Position numbers and translations under genes: made by a program
Assembly: GCF_003201875.1 (NCBI RefSeq)
Contig: NZ_QJKD01000007.1
Span: forward strand, 62,001 to 126,000
Direction: 5' to 3'
From: Hungatella effluvii
Lineage (GTDB): Bacteria > Bacillota > Clostridia > Lachnospirales > Lachnospiraceae
DNA: 64,000 bases
Notes under the pieces: model-generated
Database searches by the model: none
The model's input: only the letters and a program-made list of their open reading frames with translations
Told to the model about the DNA's origin: nothing
Shown here: positions 26,250 through 34,889 of the stretch, piece by piece
How positions within the stretch are numbered: the stretch's first letter is position 1
Layout of the letters: each line of letters starts with the position of its first letter

Positions 26250-27608
26250 ATGAAAAAAAGATGGCTTAGTATACTATTGACAATCAGTATGACAGCTGTG
26301 CTGACGGCCTGCGGGGGAAATAGCGCGGTACAGGAGACCAAGCAGAGCGCTGTAGAGAGCACATCGGTAGGGGAAGAGGCACAGACAGGTGAGGGGACAA
26401 AAGAAGCGGCTGAATCCACCGAGGAACCGGTTACGCTCTCCATGTGGCATATTCAGACTAACGCAGAGGATTTGACGGCAAAGGCACTTTTGGATGCGAT
26501 TGCACTCTATGAAGAGACCCACCCGAATGTAAAAATTGTACAGGATGCTACTCAGGGGGAGCAGTATAAAGTGAAAATCCGTACGGCGGCCGCCAGTGAC
26601 GAGCTTCCTGATATCTTTTTTGCCTGGGGATACTCATTTGCTGAAGATTTTGTAAAATCGGGAAAAGCCCTGCAGATGGATTCCTGGCTGGAGGATGGGA
26701 CAAAGGATAAGATAAAACCAGGCCTGCTCAGCGTTCTCTCCTACAACGATGCCGTATACGGCCTGCCGGTAGATTTTTCCGGAATGCTGATGTACTATAA
26801 TAAAACTGTATTTGAGGAAAATGGTTTGGAGATTCCTGATACGTACGAAGATCTGGTAAATGTGGTGGATGCCTTTAAACAGAAGGGAATTGCTCCAATG
26901 ATTATGGGTGGTAAGGCCATGTGGCCTCTGACCGCTATGTTTGAAGATTTTTCTATCCGCACTGTAGGCGCAAAAACCTGTCTTGATGTGGTATCGCAGC
27001 AGGATACCATTAACCAGGAGGGATTCGTAAAGGCTGCGGATTATTTACAGAAGTTTTTGTCCAATAAGACACTGACTGAGGACAGCATGACAATGATTCC
27101 GCCAGAGGCCAATACGAAATTTGCTGCGGGTGGTATCCCCATGACCTATAATGGAACGTGGTCTATTGGAGTATTTGAAGGTGAAGGCTCTCAGGTGAAG
27201 GATCAGTTGGTGGCAAAACCCTTCCCGTTGATCGGAGGCGAGCTTAATAATCCAGAAGAATATGTGGGTGCATCTTTATCCGGATATATGGTTTCTTCTG
27301 AGACGAAGTATCCTGATGTGGCAGCAGACGCAGTGAAGTTTATTACGGAGCAGGCGGCAAAAAATTTATATCAGTCAGGAGCGGGGTTACCGGCGTGGGA
27401 CGTTGAGGTAGATGAATCGCAGCTGAATCCATTGATTATTGCCGTAAATGAGTTATATGGAGGCATGACCAGGGGCGTAGCCAACTGGGACACCCTGCTT
27501 CTGGCAGATTACGTGGAGGATTATAAGAATACGACCACGATGCTGACTATGGGGGATTTGTCACCGGAAGAATATACTCAGGAAATGGCGGAAATTCTGG
27601 GGAAGTAA
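26250..27608 (+). CDS. Second ABC importer, substrate-binding lipoprotein
   Basis: A 452-residue lipoprotein. Signal MKKRWLSILLTISMTAVLTAC with lipobox LTAC, a Glu/Thr/Ser linker, then a family 1 sugar-binding fold (VTLSMWHIQTNAED; IFFAWGYSFAEDF). The ATG at 26250 fits an AGGAGG site at 26236-26241. A terminator-like double hairpin follows the gene, before the permeases, which would leave the binding protein made in excess. The substrate is probably an oligosaccharide, given the GH3 and sulfatase genes downstream. Confidence 0.88.
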   Translation: MKKRWLSILLTISMTAVLTACGGNSAVQETKQSAVESTSVGEEAQTGEGTKEAAESTEEPVTLSMWHIQTNAEDLTAKALLDAIALYEETHPNVKIVQDATQGEQYKVKIRTAAASDELPDIFFAWGYSFAEDFVKSGKALQMDSWLEDGTKDKIKPGLLSVLSYNDAVYGLPVDFSGMLMYYNKTVFEENGLEIPDTYEDLVNVVDAFKQKGIAPMIMGGKAMWPLTAMFEDFSIRTVGAKTCLDVVSQQDTINQEGFVKAADYLQKFLSNKTLTEDSMTMIPPEANTKFAAGGIPMTYNGTWSIGVFEGEGSQVKDQLVAKPFPLIGGELNNPEEYVGASLSGYMVSSETKYPDVAADAVKFITEQAAKNLYQSGAGLPAWDVEVDESQLNPLIIAVNELYGGMTRGVANWDTLLLADYVEDYKNTTTMLTMGDLSPEEYTQEMAEILGK

Positions 27609-27613
27609 AAAAC

Positions 27614-27681
27614 GGATGAAACCTGGAAGAGGAGCTGCTGTAAATCTGCAATCAAGTTTACAGCAGCTTTTTGTTTCATCC
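27614..27681 (+). terminator. Composite hairpin (attenuator/terminator) inside importer operon
   Basis: An inner stem of 12 perfect pairs (AGCTGCTGTAAA 27633-27644 with its complement 27657-27668) is followed by TTTTT. An outer pair GGATGAAAC (27614-27622) and GTTTCATCC (27673-27681) encloses it and could form instead of, or with, the inner stem. It lies between the binding protein and permease genes. Confidence 0.85.
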
Positions 27682-27758
27682 AATGGCGGAAATTTGACTT
27701 AGTCAGGAAACGCAGCCTGTTGAGTCGAAAGATCCGGATTGGAAGAGGGGATAGCTGC

Positions 27759-28643
27759 ATGAACAAAATGATGTCAAATAAAAAAGCAATTGCAATTTTT
27801 ATATTGCCGACATTTCTTATTTTTTCCATGGTAATTCTGGTAACGATTGTCAGTTCCGGAGTCATTAGTCTTCTGGATTGGAACGGTATGGGAGAGGCCA
27901 AATTTGTAGGGATAAAGAATTATCAGGCATTGTTGCATGACAAGGTTTTTCGCAGTGCAATTGGAAATTCTTTTGTTTTCCTGGCCTGCACATTGATTTT
28001 GCAGCTGCCGACAGCCGTAATCTTAGCAGTGCTGATTGCGGACTGTGTCAGGGGGGAAAAGCTGTACCGGACCATTTACTTTATACCGGTTATCATTATG
28101 ACCTCCGTAACCGGGCAGCTTTGGATGAAACTGTATGATCCGCTTATCGGTTTGGTAAATCAGTTTTTGGGAGCTGTGCATTTAGAACAGCTGCAGCGTA
28201 ACTGGCTTTTTGATAAGAAGACAGTTATGATAGCAGCGACACTTCCCAGTGTATGGCAGTGGATGGGATATCATATGCTGATCGTTTATTCTGCGATTAA
28301 ATCGCTGCCAAAGGAGATTTACGAATCGGCGCAGATTGATGGAGCGGGTCGGTTTAGGCTGGCGTGGAATATTACGATGCCCAATATCATGCCAATGTTA
28401 AAGGTGAGTGTTACCTTCATGGTAGTAGGATCCATGAAAGCATTTGACTTAATCTATATATTAACGGAGGGCGGACCGGTACATGCTTCCGAGGTGCCTA
28501 CAATTACGATGTATAAGACAATTTTTTCAAAGTATCACTATGGTCCGGGAAGCGCCATGGCGATGGTAATTGTTGGTATCTGTCTGTTTTACGCGCTGGT
28601 AGTCAACAGGCTGTTTAAAAAAGCGGAAGAAAGGCTGGAATAG
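27759..28643 (+). CDS. Second ABC importer, permease (MalF type)
   Basis: A 294-residue permease with six hydrophobic segments and an EAA loop near residue 195 (IYESAQIDGAGRFRLAWNITMPN). The start is taken at 27759, eight bases after AGAGGGG; upstream in-frame codons fall in the hairpin region and lack a site. It pairs with the next permease. No ATPase gene is in this operon. Confidence 0.9.
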   Translation: MNKMMSNKKAIAIFILPTFLIFSMVILVTIVSSGVISLLDWNGMGEAKFVGIKNYQALLHDKVFRSAIGNSFVFLACTLILQLPTAVILAVLIADCVRGEKLYRTIYFIPVIIMTSVTGQLWMKLYDPLIGLVNQFLGAVHLEQLQRNWLFDKKTVMIAATLPSVWQWMGYHMLIVYSAIKSLPKEIYESAQIDGAGRFRLAWNITMPNIMPMLKVSVTFMVVGSMKAFDLIYILTEGGPVHASEVPTITMYKTIFSKYHYGPGSAMAMVIVGICLFYALVVNRLFKKAEERLE

Positions 28644-28646
28644 GAT

Positions 28647-29474
28647 ATGAAGAATAGGGCTTTGAAAATTATTAAGTACACGATTTTGAATGTATTTTTA
28701 ATCATACAGCTGATGCCCCTGGTATGGCTCTTTTTGTTCTCTCTTAAGGATAATAATCAGATATTTAACCGTCCGGCCTTTTCTCTGCCTGCACCGTTTG
28801 TGTTTGAAAACTATACGAGAGTGTTTCAGAACTTAAAGATACATATCTACCTGTTTAACAGCGTTATTGTGACTGTTATGACCATGCTTGTTACACTTCT
28901 TTTTGCCACTATGGCTGCCTATGCCTGTACAAGAATGCGGTTTAAATATGGAAAAGCATTGATAATGGTTTTTTTGGCGGGGATTATGATTCCGGTTCAC
29001 GCATCCCTGTTACCCTTATTCATTTTGTTTAAAAATATAGGAATTTTAAATACTAGATGGTCCCTGATTATTCCCTATACCGCTTTTGCACTGCCGGTGG
29101 CACTGTTTATCATGACAGGTTTTTTAAAGACACTGCCGGTCGAATTGGAAGAGGCAGCCTGCATTGACGGATGTAATATCTATCAGGTGTTCTTTCGGGT
29201 AATTCTGCCGCTGCTTAAAATACCGCTCTCGACCATTGCCATCTTTACGTTTATCAATGCCTGGAATGAGCTGATGTTTGCATTGACATTTACGACGGAA
29301 GCCGGGATGAAGACGCTGCCTGTGGCCGTTATGTCGTTTCAAGGTATTTATATGACGGACTGGGGGCCTATTGGTGCGGCAATGTTAGTGGCTACGGCGC
29401 CTACATTTTTGATCTATCTGTTCCTGAGTGAGCAGATGCAGAAAGGGATGCTGGCTGGAGCGGTAAAGGGGTGA
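28647..29474 (+). CDS. Second ABC importer, permease (MalG type)
   Basis: A 275-residue permease with six membrane segments. The EAA loop reads LEEAACIDGCNIYQVFFRVILP, and the C terminus MQKGMLAGAVKG is typical of the family. It begins three bases after the previous stop codon and overlaps the glycosidase start region, so import and hydrolysis are coupled. Confidence 0.9.
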   Translation: MKNRALKIIKYTILNVFLIIQLMPLVWLFLFSLKDNNQIFNRPAFSLPAPFVFENYTRVFQNLKIHIYLFNSVIVTVMTMLVTLLFATMAAYACTRMRFKYGKALIMVFLAGIMIPVHASLLPLFILFKNIGILNTRWSLIIPYTAFALPVALFIMTGFLKTLPVELEEAACIDGCNIYQVFFRVILPLLKIPLSTIAIFTFINAWNELMFALTFTTEAGMKTLPVAVMSFQGIYMTDWGPIGAAMLVATAPTFLIYLFLSEQMQKGMLAGAVKG

Positions 29475-29479
29475 GTGTG

Positions 29480-31756
29480 GTGAAAGAAATCTATCGGGAC
29501 AGCAGCTGTTCATCCGAGGAGCGGGCAAAAGATCTGATTAAGCGGATGACACTGGAAGAAAAAGCAGCGCAGCTTAAGTCCATACCTGTTGTAGAGGCAG
29601 AGGTGTTTCAGGGGAAGGTGCAGATAAATGGGCTGGAAGGGACGTTAAAAGACGGGATTGGGTCATTTCAGCTTCCAGGAAGAAGTTTTTGTCCCGAGGA
29701 CAGTGCAGCCGTTATTAATCAGATTCAAAAAATGGCTATGGAGGAGAGCCGATTTTCCATACCGGCGCTGATTCAGGAAGAGTGTTTAAGCGGTCATGTA
29801 GCGAAGGGGGCCAGCATGTTTCCAAAGCCAATTGGCCTGGCCTGTACCTTCGATTTGGAGCTGGTGAGATCGGTTTACCGGGCAATCGGTTCGGAAGCTG
29901 CATCCAGAGGCGGAAATCAGGCGTTTACCCCGGTTTTGGACCTGGGGAGAGACCTAAGGTGGGGAAGGCTGGAGGAGACCTTCGGCGAAGACGTGTATCT
30001 CGTTTCTGAAATGGGGTATGCTGCGGTAACGGGTCTGCAGGGTGGAGAAGATGGCGTTGAGGAAGGCTTTTTGGCCGCATCGGTCAAGCATTTCGCGGGA
30101 TACGGCCAGTGTGATGGGGGACGCAATTTCGCGCCTTGTCATGTTACAGAGCGGATGCTCTGGGATGAAATTCTGCCTCCTTTCAGACGAGCGATTATGG
30201 AAGGAAAAGCCCGGGGAGTCATGCCATCCCATTCGGAAGTAAATGGAGTTCCATGCCATGCCAGCTATCAGCTGCTGAAAGAAATTCTGCGGGATAAATG
30301 GGGATTTGACGGTGTTGTCATTTCGGATTATTATGATATCGGCAGGCTGGAGAGTGTGCACCGCATTGCAGACTGCGGACTGGATGCCGCCGCTGCTGCG
30401 CTGCGGGCTGGAGTGGACATGGATCTGCCGGATGGGAAGAGCTATATGGTTCTCCCGGAACTGTGCAGAGGAAATGCAGAGCTGTCTGCCTGCCTGGACC
30501 AGGCGGTAATGCGGGTACTTCGCCTGAAATTTGAACTGGGGTTGTTTGAACAACCGTTCACTGATCCGAAGAAGGCCGGAAAACTGGTGCGCTGCGGGGA
30601 GCACGGAAAATTAGCCTTCCGTGCTGCCGCTGAAAGTCTTGTTCTGTTAAAAAACGAAAACGGGATTCTTCCGCTTTTGACGTCCGTGCCGCTTAAGATT
30701 GCCGTAACTGGTCCATGTGCCCATCCAGTACATTTCAGCTATTACAGTACAGCGCCGGCTGAAGGTGTCAGTATTTTACAGGGGATCGATGAGGCGGCAG
30801 CAAAGCTTGGGGCAGAGGTATTCTATGAAAAAGGCTGCGGGTTAACAAAGCAGGAAATATCGATGGATACAGAGGTTGATGCGACCATGATAGAAGAACC
30901 CGAGCTATATACGTTGGAAGAAGAGGAAGCATGTTTAAACAGGGCGGTGCGTCTTGCCAATACGTGTGATGTTGTGGTGGCGTGTGTAGGGGGAAGCGCT
31001 TCAACCAGCCGGGAAGCAATTTTTAAAAATAATAGCTCTGGGGATAATGATACACTGGAACTGGCGGGACAGCAGAGAGAACTGCTTCGCCGTCTCAGCA
31101 GCACGGGAAAACCATTGATTGTTGTCTCTGTGGGAGGAAAGCCTTATAGCAGTGCGGAACTGTATGATCTGCCATCCGCTGTTCTCCAGTGCTTTTATGC
31201 GGGGCAGGAGACCGGGAGTGCGGTAGCGGAAGTCCTGTTTGGTATGGTTAGTCCATCCGGGAGGCTTCCGGTGACGATACCTTATAACGTGGGTCAGATG
31301 CCGGTCTACTATAGTCAGAGGGATTCCGGCCTGATGAAAGGCTATTTATTAGGGGCAAAGAAAGCGCGTTACCCCTTTGGATATGGACTTGGCTACACAA
31401 CCTTTGATATTTTTGATATTTCTGCCAGCAGCGAGAGCTTTCTGGCGGGCGAGAAGCTTACCATCAGCGCCTGGATTCAGAATACCGGACTGAGGGCGGG
31501 TGTTTGCGTGCCACAGTTTTATATACGGGATAGAAAATCTTCGGTTACCAGACCTGCAAAGGAGTTAAAGGGATTTTTAAGGGAAGAACTGGAACCGGGA
31601 GAAAAGAGGCGTGTGGAGTTTGATGTGTCTGAGGAGATGCTGTGTTTTACCCGATTGGACGGAACCTATGGGAGTGAACCGGGCGACTTCGAAGCTATGA
31701 TTGGCGTGAATGCCTGGGACTATGTATTGTGTACATTTACGCTGAAGGAGAAATGA
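29480..31756 (+). CDS. Glycoside hydrolase family 3 enzyme (beta-glucosidase-like)
   Basis: A 758-residue cytoplasmic hydrolase without signal peptide. The N-terminal barrel has DLGRDLRWGRLEETFGED, VKHFAGYGQCDGG and the nucleophile Asp283 in VISDY. A second alpha/beta domain (VACVGGSASTSREA) and a C-terminal fibronectin III-like domain (RVEFDVSEEMLCF) complete the normal three-domain architecture. It cuts non-reducing beta-linked glucose, xylose or N-acetylglucosamine; which one cannot be told. GTG codons at 29471, 29477 and 29480 are possible starts; the last has the best spacing from AAAGGGG. It acts on oligosaccharides brought in by the adjoining permeases. Confidence 0.92.
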   Translation: MKEIYRDSSCSSEERAKDLIKRMTLEEKAAQLKSIPVVEAEVFQGKVQINGLEGTLKDGIGSFQLPGRSFCPEDSAAVINQIQKMAMEESRFSIPALIQEECLSGHVAKGASMFPKPIGLACTFDLELVRSVYRAIGSEAASRGGNQAFTPVLDLGRDLRWGRLEETFGEDVYLVSEMGYAAVTGLQGGEDGVEEGFLAASVKHFAGYGQCDGGRNFAPCHVTERMLWDEILPPFRRAIMEGKARGVMPSHSEVNGVPCHASYQLLKEILRDKWGFDGVVISDYYDIGRLESVHRIADCGLDAAAAALRAGVDMDLPDGKSYMVLPELCRGNAELSACLDQAVMRVLRLKFELGLFEQPFTDPKKAGKLVRCGEHGKLAFRAAAESLVLLKNENGILPLLTSVPLKIAVTGPCAHPVHFSYYSTAPAEGVSILQGIDEAAAKLGAEVFYEKGCGLTKQEISMDTEVDATMIEEPELYTLEEEEACLNRAVRLANTCDVVVACVGGSASTSREAIFKNNSSGDNDTLELAGQQRELLRRLSSTGKPLIVVSVGGKPYSSAELYDLPSAVLQCFYAGQETGSAVAEVLFGMVSPSGRLPVTIPYNVGQMPVYYSQRDSGLMKGYLLGAKKARYPFGYGLGYTTFDIFDISASSESFLAGEKLTISAWIQNTGLRAGVCVPQFYIRDRKSSVTRPAKELKGFLREELEPGEKRRVEFDVSEEMLCFTRLDGTYGSEPGDFEAMIGVNAWDYVLCTFTLKEK

Positions 31757-31757
31757 A

Positions 31758-33215
31758 ATGGAAAAGTATAATATAGTAATGATTATGGCGGATCAGATGA
31801 CTCCATATATGATGAGTTGTTACGGAAATAAGGAAGTGATCTGTCCAAATATAGAAAGACTGGCGCAGTCAAGTATCTGTTATGAAAATGCTTATACATC
31901 GAATCCGCTCTGTACTCCTGCCAGGGCTTCGCTCATGACAGGGAAGTATACGTCAGCGCTGCACTGTTACGATAACGCATCAGCATTTTCCTGTGAGGAA
32001 CCTACATTTGCCCATTATTTGTCCAATGCGGGATATGATACTGTTTTGTGCGGAAAAATGCATTTTGTAGGGGCTGATCAGCTTCATGGCTTTTCCAGAA
32101 GACTGACTACTGATATTTATCCTTCAGGATTTTCATGGCTGCCAAACTATGTTGATGAGGAAAACCATATTCTCCAGTCGGATGCATGGGGAAATGCGAT
32201 TCATTACAATGCCCGGACTGCGGGACCCCGGAAATGGAATGAGGGGCTGCAATACGATGAAGAGACCCATATGAAGGCAAGGGAGTATCTGTATACCCAT
32301 GGAAGTTCTGCCCAAAATCCATTTTTCCTTTGTGTCTCGTATCACCATCCCCATGATCCGTTCAACCCGCCCCAAAAGTACTGGGATTTATATGAGGGAA
32401 AGGATATAACAACCCCGGATATCGACAATACTACGAAGGAAGGGGATACAACTCTGGACAAGTGGCTGAATACCGGATTTCACAGAACGGATATATTTCC
32501 TGTGAAAGGAAGAGAAAATTTGTATGCAGTTAGACGGGCATACAGTGCCCTGGTCACTTACATAGATGATAAGGTCGGTGAATTGATAAGTGATTTAAAG
32601 GAAACAGGATTGTATGAAAAAACTATTATTATTTTTACAAGTGATCACGGGGATATGCTGGGGGAGCGAGGTATGGTTCAAAAGCGATGCTTCTATGAGT
32701 GGTCCAGCCGCATCCCGCTGTTGATTCACTATCCGGACAGCCGGAGTGAAGGGGTTCGTACACCTGTGTCTATTGTGGATTTAGCACCTACGCTGGCAGA
32801 TCTGGGTGGGGCGGCCCGGATGGAGGAGGTGGACGGTATTTCCCTGGTGTCAAAAACGCTGGCTGAAGATCGCCCTGTTTTTTGTGAATCCCATGGCGAA
32901 GCAATTCTTTGGCCCTGCTATATGGTCAGAAAGGGTGTCTACAAGTATACTTATATTCATGAGAAGGAGACGCAGCTATTCTGCCTGGATACAGATCCGG
33001 AGGAAAGGATCAATCTGTCTGGAACAGCGGAGTACAGTGAGATTGAGGAAGAACTTAAAGGGCTGATCTTAAACCGGTTTAATCCGCAGGAAGTGCTGGA
33101 CTATCTGGACAAATCAATACGAAAAAAGAAAATCGTAAAAGAAGCAATGGAGAAGACAGAAACTGCCTGGGATTACGTTCCGGCAGTGGATGAGAGCGAG
33201 CGTTTTTCTAGATAA
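31758..33215 (+). CDS. Cys-type sulfatase, choline-sulfatase-like
   Basis: A 485-residue alkaline-phosphatase-superfamily sulfatase. The formylglycine motif is CTPAR (Cys52), so activation needs an anaerobic sulfatase-maturating radical SAM enzyme that is not in this window. Asp12, Asp-Gln in the N-terminal metal site, and TSDHGDMLGER (metal ligands near residue 295) are present. The stretch KMHFVGADQLHGF, continuing into LTTDIYP, matches what I recall of choline sulfatases (BetC). There is no signal peptide, so it acts inside the cell on imported sulfated substrate. In this locus the substrate could be a sulfated sugar rather than choline sulfate. Confidence 0.9.
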   Translation: MEKYNIVMIMADQMTPYMMSCYGNKEVICPNIERLAQSSICYENAYTSNPLCTPARASLMTGKYTSALHCYDNASAFSCEEPTFAHYLSNAGYDTVLCGKMHFVGADQLHGFSRRLTTDIYPSGFSWLPNYVDEENHILQSDAWGNAIHYNARTAGPRKWNEGLQYDEETHMKAREYLYTHGSSAQNPFFLCVSYHHPHDPFNPPQKYWDLYEGKDITTPDIDNTTKEGDTTLDKWLNTGFHRTDIFPVKGRENLYAVRRAYSALVTYIDDKVGELISDLKETGLYEKTIIIFTSDHGDMLGERGMVQKRCFYEWSSRIPLLIHYPDSRSEGVRTPVSIVDLAPTLADLGGAARMEEVDGISLVSKTLAEDRPVFCESHGEAILWPCYMVRKGVYKYTYIHEKETQLFCLDTDPEERINLSGTAEYSEIEEELKGLILNRFNPQEVLDYLDKSIRKKKIVKEAMEKTETAWDYVPAVDESERFSR

Positions 33216-33245
33216 AGAATAGGCAGGAAAAGGGGGAAGGGCTGC

Positions 33246-34217
33246 ATGTACATAGGAATTGATATAGGAGGAACAAAATGTGCGGTAACTGGCGGAATGT
33301 TTTTGGACGGACGTATAGAAATCGTTCATAAAAAGAAGATTGAGACGCCAAAAGACCGGCCGCCGGAGGAAGTTATTGAAATTCTTGCGGATGAAGTTAT
33401 GAAATGGAGCGAAGAAAAGACTTCGGTAGGAATCAGCTGCGGCGGTCCGTTAAACAGCCGGGAAGGAATTATTCTGTCTCCCCCCAACTTAACAGGCTGG
33501 GATCATGTGTGCATTACCAGTATTATGGAAGAGCGTCTGAAGATTCCGGCATATCTGCAAAACGATGCAAATGCGGGGGCACTGGCAGAATGGTTATTCG
33601 GAGCCGGAAAAGGAATAAAAAATCTGATATTTCTCACGTTTGGGACGGGAATGGGGGCAGGGCTGATCTTAAATGGCGGACTTTATGCAGGTGCTCAGGA
33701 CCTGGCGGGAGAAGTTGGGCATATTCGGCTGGAACCGTTTGGACCTGCGGGATTTGGAAAAATGGGATCATTCGAGGGTTTTTGCAGCGGCGGCGGAATT
33801 GCTCTTTTGGCGGAAGCGGCGGCGAAAGAGCGGGAACAGCAGGGACGAAAGACGGCTTATTGGGTGCCGGGTAAGACAATTACCGCGAGATGCGTGGCTG
33901 AATGCGCAAAGCGGGGGGATGAGACTGCGACAGAGGTATTTCGCATCTGCGGAGAAAAGCTGGGAAAAGCTCTGGCTCTTCTCATCGATACGCTGAATCC
34001 GGAGATGATCATACTGGGAAGTATTTATGGAAGATGCCGGGAGCTGTTAGAGCCGTCCATGAGACAAGTGCTGGAACGGGAGTGTCTGCCAGGGGCACTT
34101 GAAAACTGCAGGATTCTGCCGGCTGTTTTAGGAGAAGAGATTGGGGACTATGCAGCACTGGCTACTGCTGTTTATGGGAGGAAAGAATGGAACTGTATAA
34201 CAGATATCCGGCACTGA
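33246..34217 (+). CDS. ROK-family sugar kinase
   Basis: A 323-residue ATP-dependent kinase. Phosphate-binding IDIGGTKCAV, catalytic QNDANAGALAEW, and LTFGTGMGAGLI are present. The usual ROK zinc motif (CxCGxxGCxE) is missing: the equivalent stretch reads GPAGFGKMGSFEGFCSG. This is a recognised variant, but it makes the sugar specificity hard to predict. It is likely to phosphorylate the monosaccharide released by the GH3 enzyme. It overlaps the SIS gene by 31 bases. Confidence 0.88.
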   Translation: MYIGIDIGGTKCAVTGGMFLDGRIEIVHKKKIETPKDRPPEEVIEILADEVMKWSEEKTSVGISCGGPLNSREGIILSPPNLTGWDHVCITSIMEERLKIPAYLQNDANAGALAEWLFGAGKGIKNLIFLTFGTGMGAGLILNGGLYAGAQDLAGEVGHIRLEPFGPAGFGKMGSFEGFCSGGGIALLAEAAAKEREQQGRKTAYWVPGKTITARCVAECAKRGDETATEVFRICGEKLGKALALLIDTLNPEMIILGSIYGRCRELLEPSMRQVLERECLPGALENCRILPAVLGEEIGDYAALATAVYGRKEWNCITDIRH

Positions 34218-34789
34218 GAAGCTGCCGTTTTGAAATTGAAGAAACTGTCTCTATACTGGAGAAGGCACTACAAAAAGGAGGGAAATTACTGCTCTGTGGA
34301 AATGGTGGGAGCAGTGCGGACTGCGATCATATCGTAGGGGAATTGATGAAAGGATTTTTGAAAAAGCGGCCGGCAGCAGTGCCGGAAGCTTGGAAAGATA
34401 ACGGAGAGGCTGTTAAGCTGTTTGCTCAGCTGCAGGGGGCGCTTCCGGCTATATCCCTTTCGGCTCAGTCAGCAATTGTGACGGCTTATGCAAATGATGC
34501 AGACCCGGATATGGTATATGCCCAGTTGACGTATGGATATGGAAGAACTGGGGATGTGTTGGTAGCAGTATCGACGTCCGGAAATTCAGAAAATGTATTA
34601 AATGCGGTAAAAACAGCAAACTTTTTGGGTTTAAAGACGGTAGGGCTGACAGGAGGAATCCAAAGTAAGATGGATTCGCTCTGTACGATAACGATTAAGG
34701 TTCCTGAGACTGAAACTTATAGAATTCAGGAGCTTCATCTACCTGTTTATCATTATCTTTGTGCGAGACTGGAAGAATATTTTTTTTAA
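34187..34789 (+). CDS. SIS-domain sugar-phosphate isomerase/binding protein (GmhA-like)
   Basis: A 200-residue protein of the SIS fold. Phosphate-binding LLLCGNGGSSADCDHIVGELMK and the later STSGNSENVLNA resemble phosphoheptose isomerase GmhA and its relatives. It lies last in the importer operon, overlapping the kinase by 31 bases, and is followed by a terminator. It may isomerise the sugar phosphate made by the ROK kinase. True heptose synthesis is less likely since no other heptose genes are present. Confidence 0.85.
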   Translation: MELYNRYPALRSCRFEIEETVSILEKALQKGGKLLLCGNGGSSADCDHIVGELMKGFLKKRPAAVPEAWKDNGEAVKLFAQLQGALPAISLSAQSAIVTAYANDADPDMVYAQLTYGYGRTGDVLVAVSTSGNSENVLNAVKTANFLGLKTVGLTGGIQSKMDSLCTITIKVPETETYRIQELHLPVYHYLCARLEEYFF

Positions 34790-34790
34790 G

Positions 34791-34816
34791 AAACGGCCAT
34801 TTTTTGGCCGTTTTTG
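34791..34816 (+). terminator. Terminator after SIS gene
   Basis: Arms AAACGGCCA (34791-34799) and TGGCCGTTT (34805-34813) pair perfectly around five T residues; the U-tract continues to 34815. It begins two bases after the stop codon. Confidence 0.92.
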
Positions 34817-34889
34817 CGCCATCCTGGAAACATTTACCCTTTTAAACAAAAGAATTTCGGAAAACATGAAGGGAGAAAGAGAGGGGAAT

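Noticed and set aside
34187..34789. SIS protein as evidence of heptose/LPS biosynthesis.
   Set aside because: No other heptose genes are present, and the gene overlaps a sugar kinase in a Firmicute-type catabolic operon.
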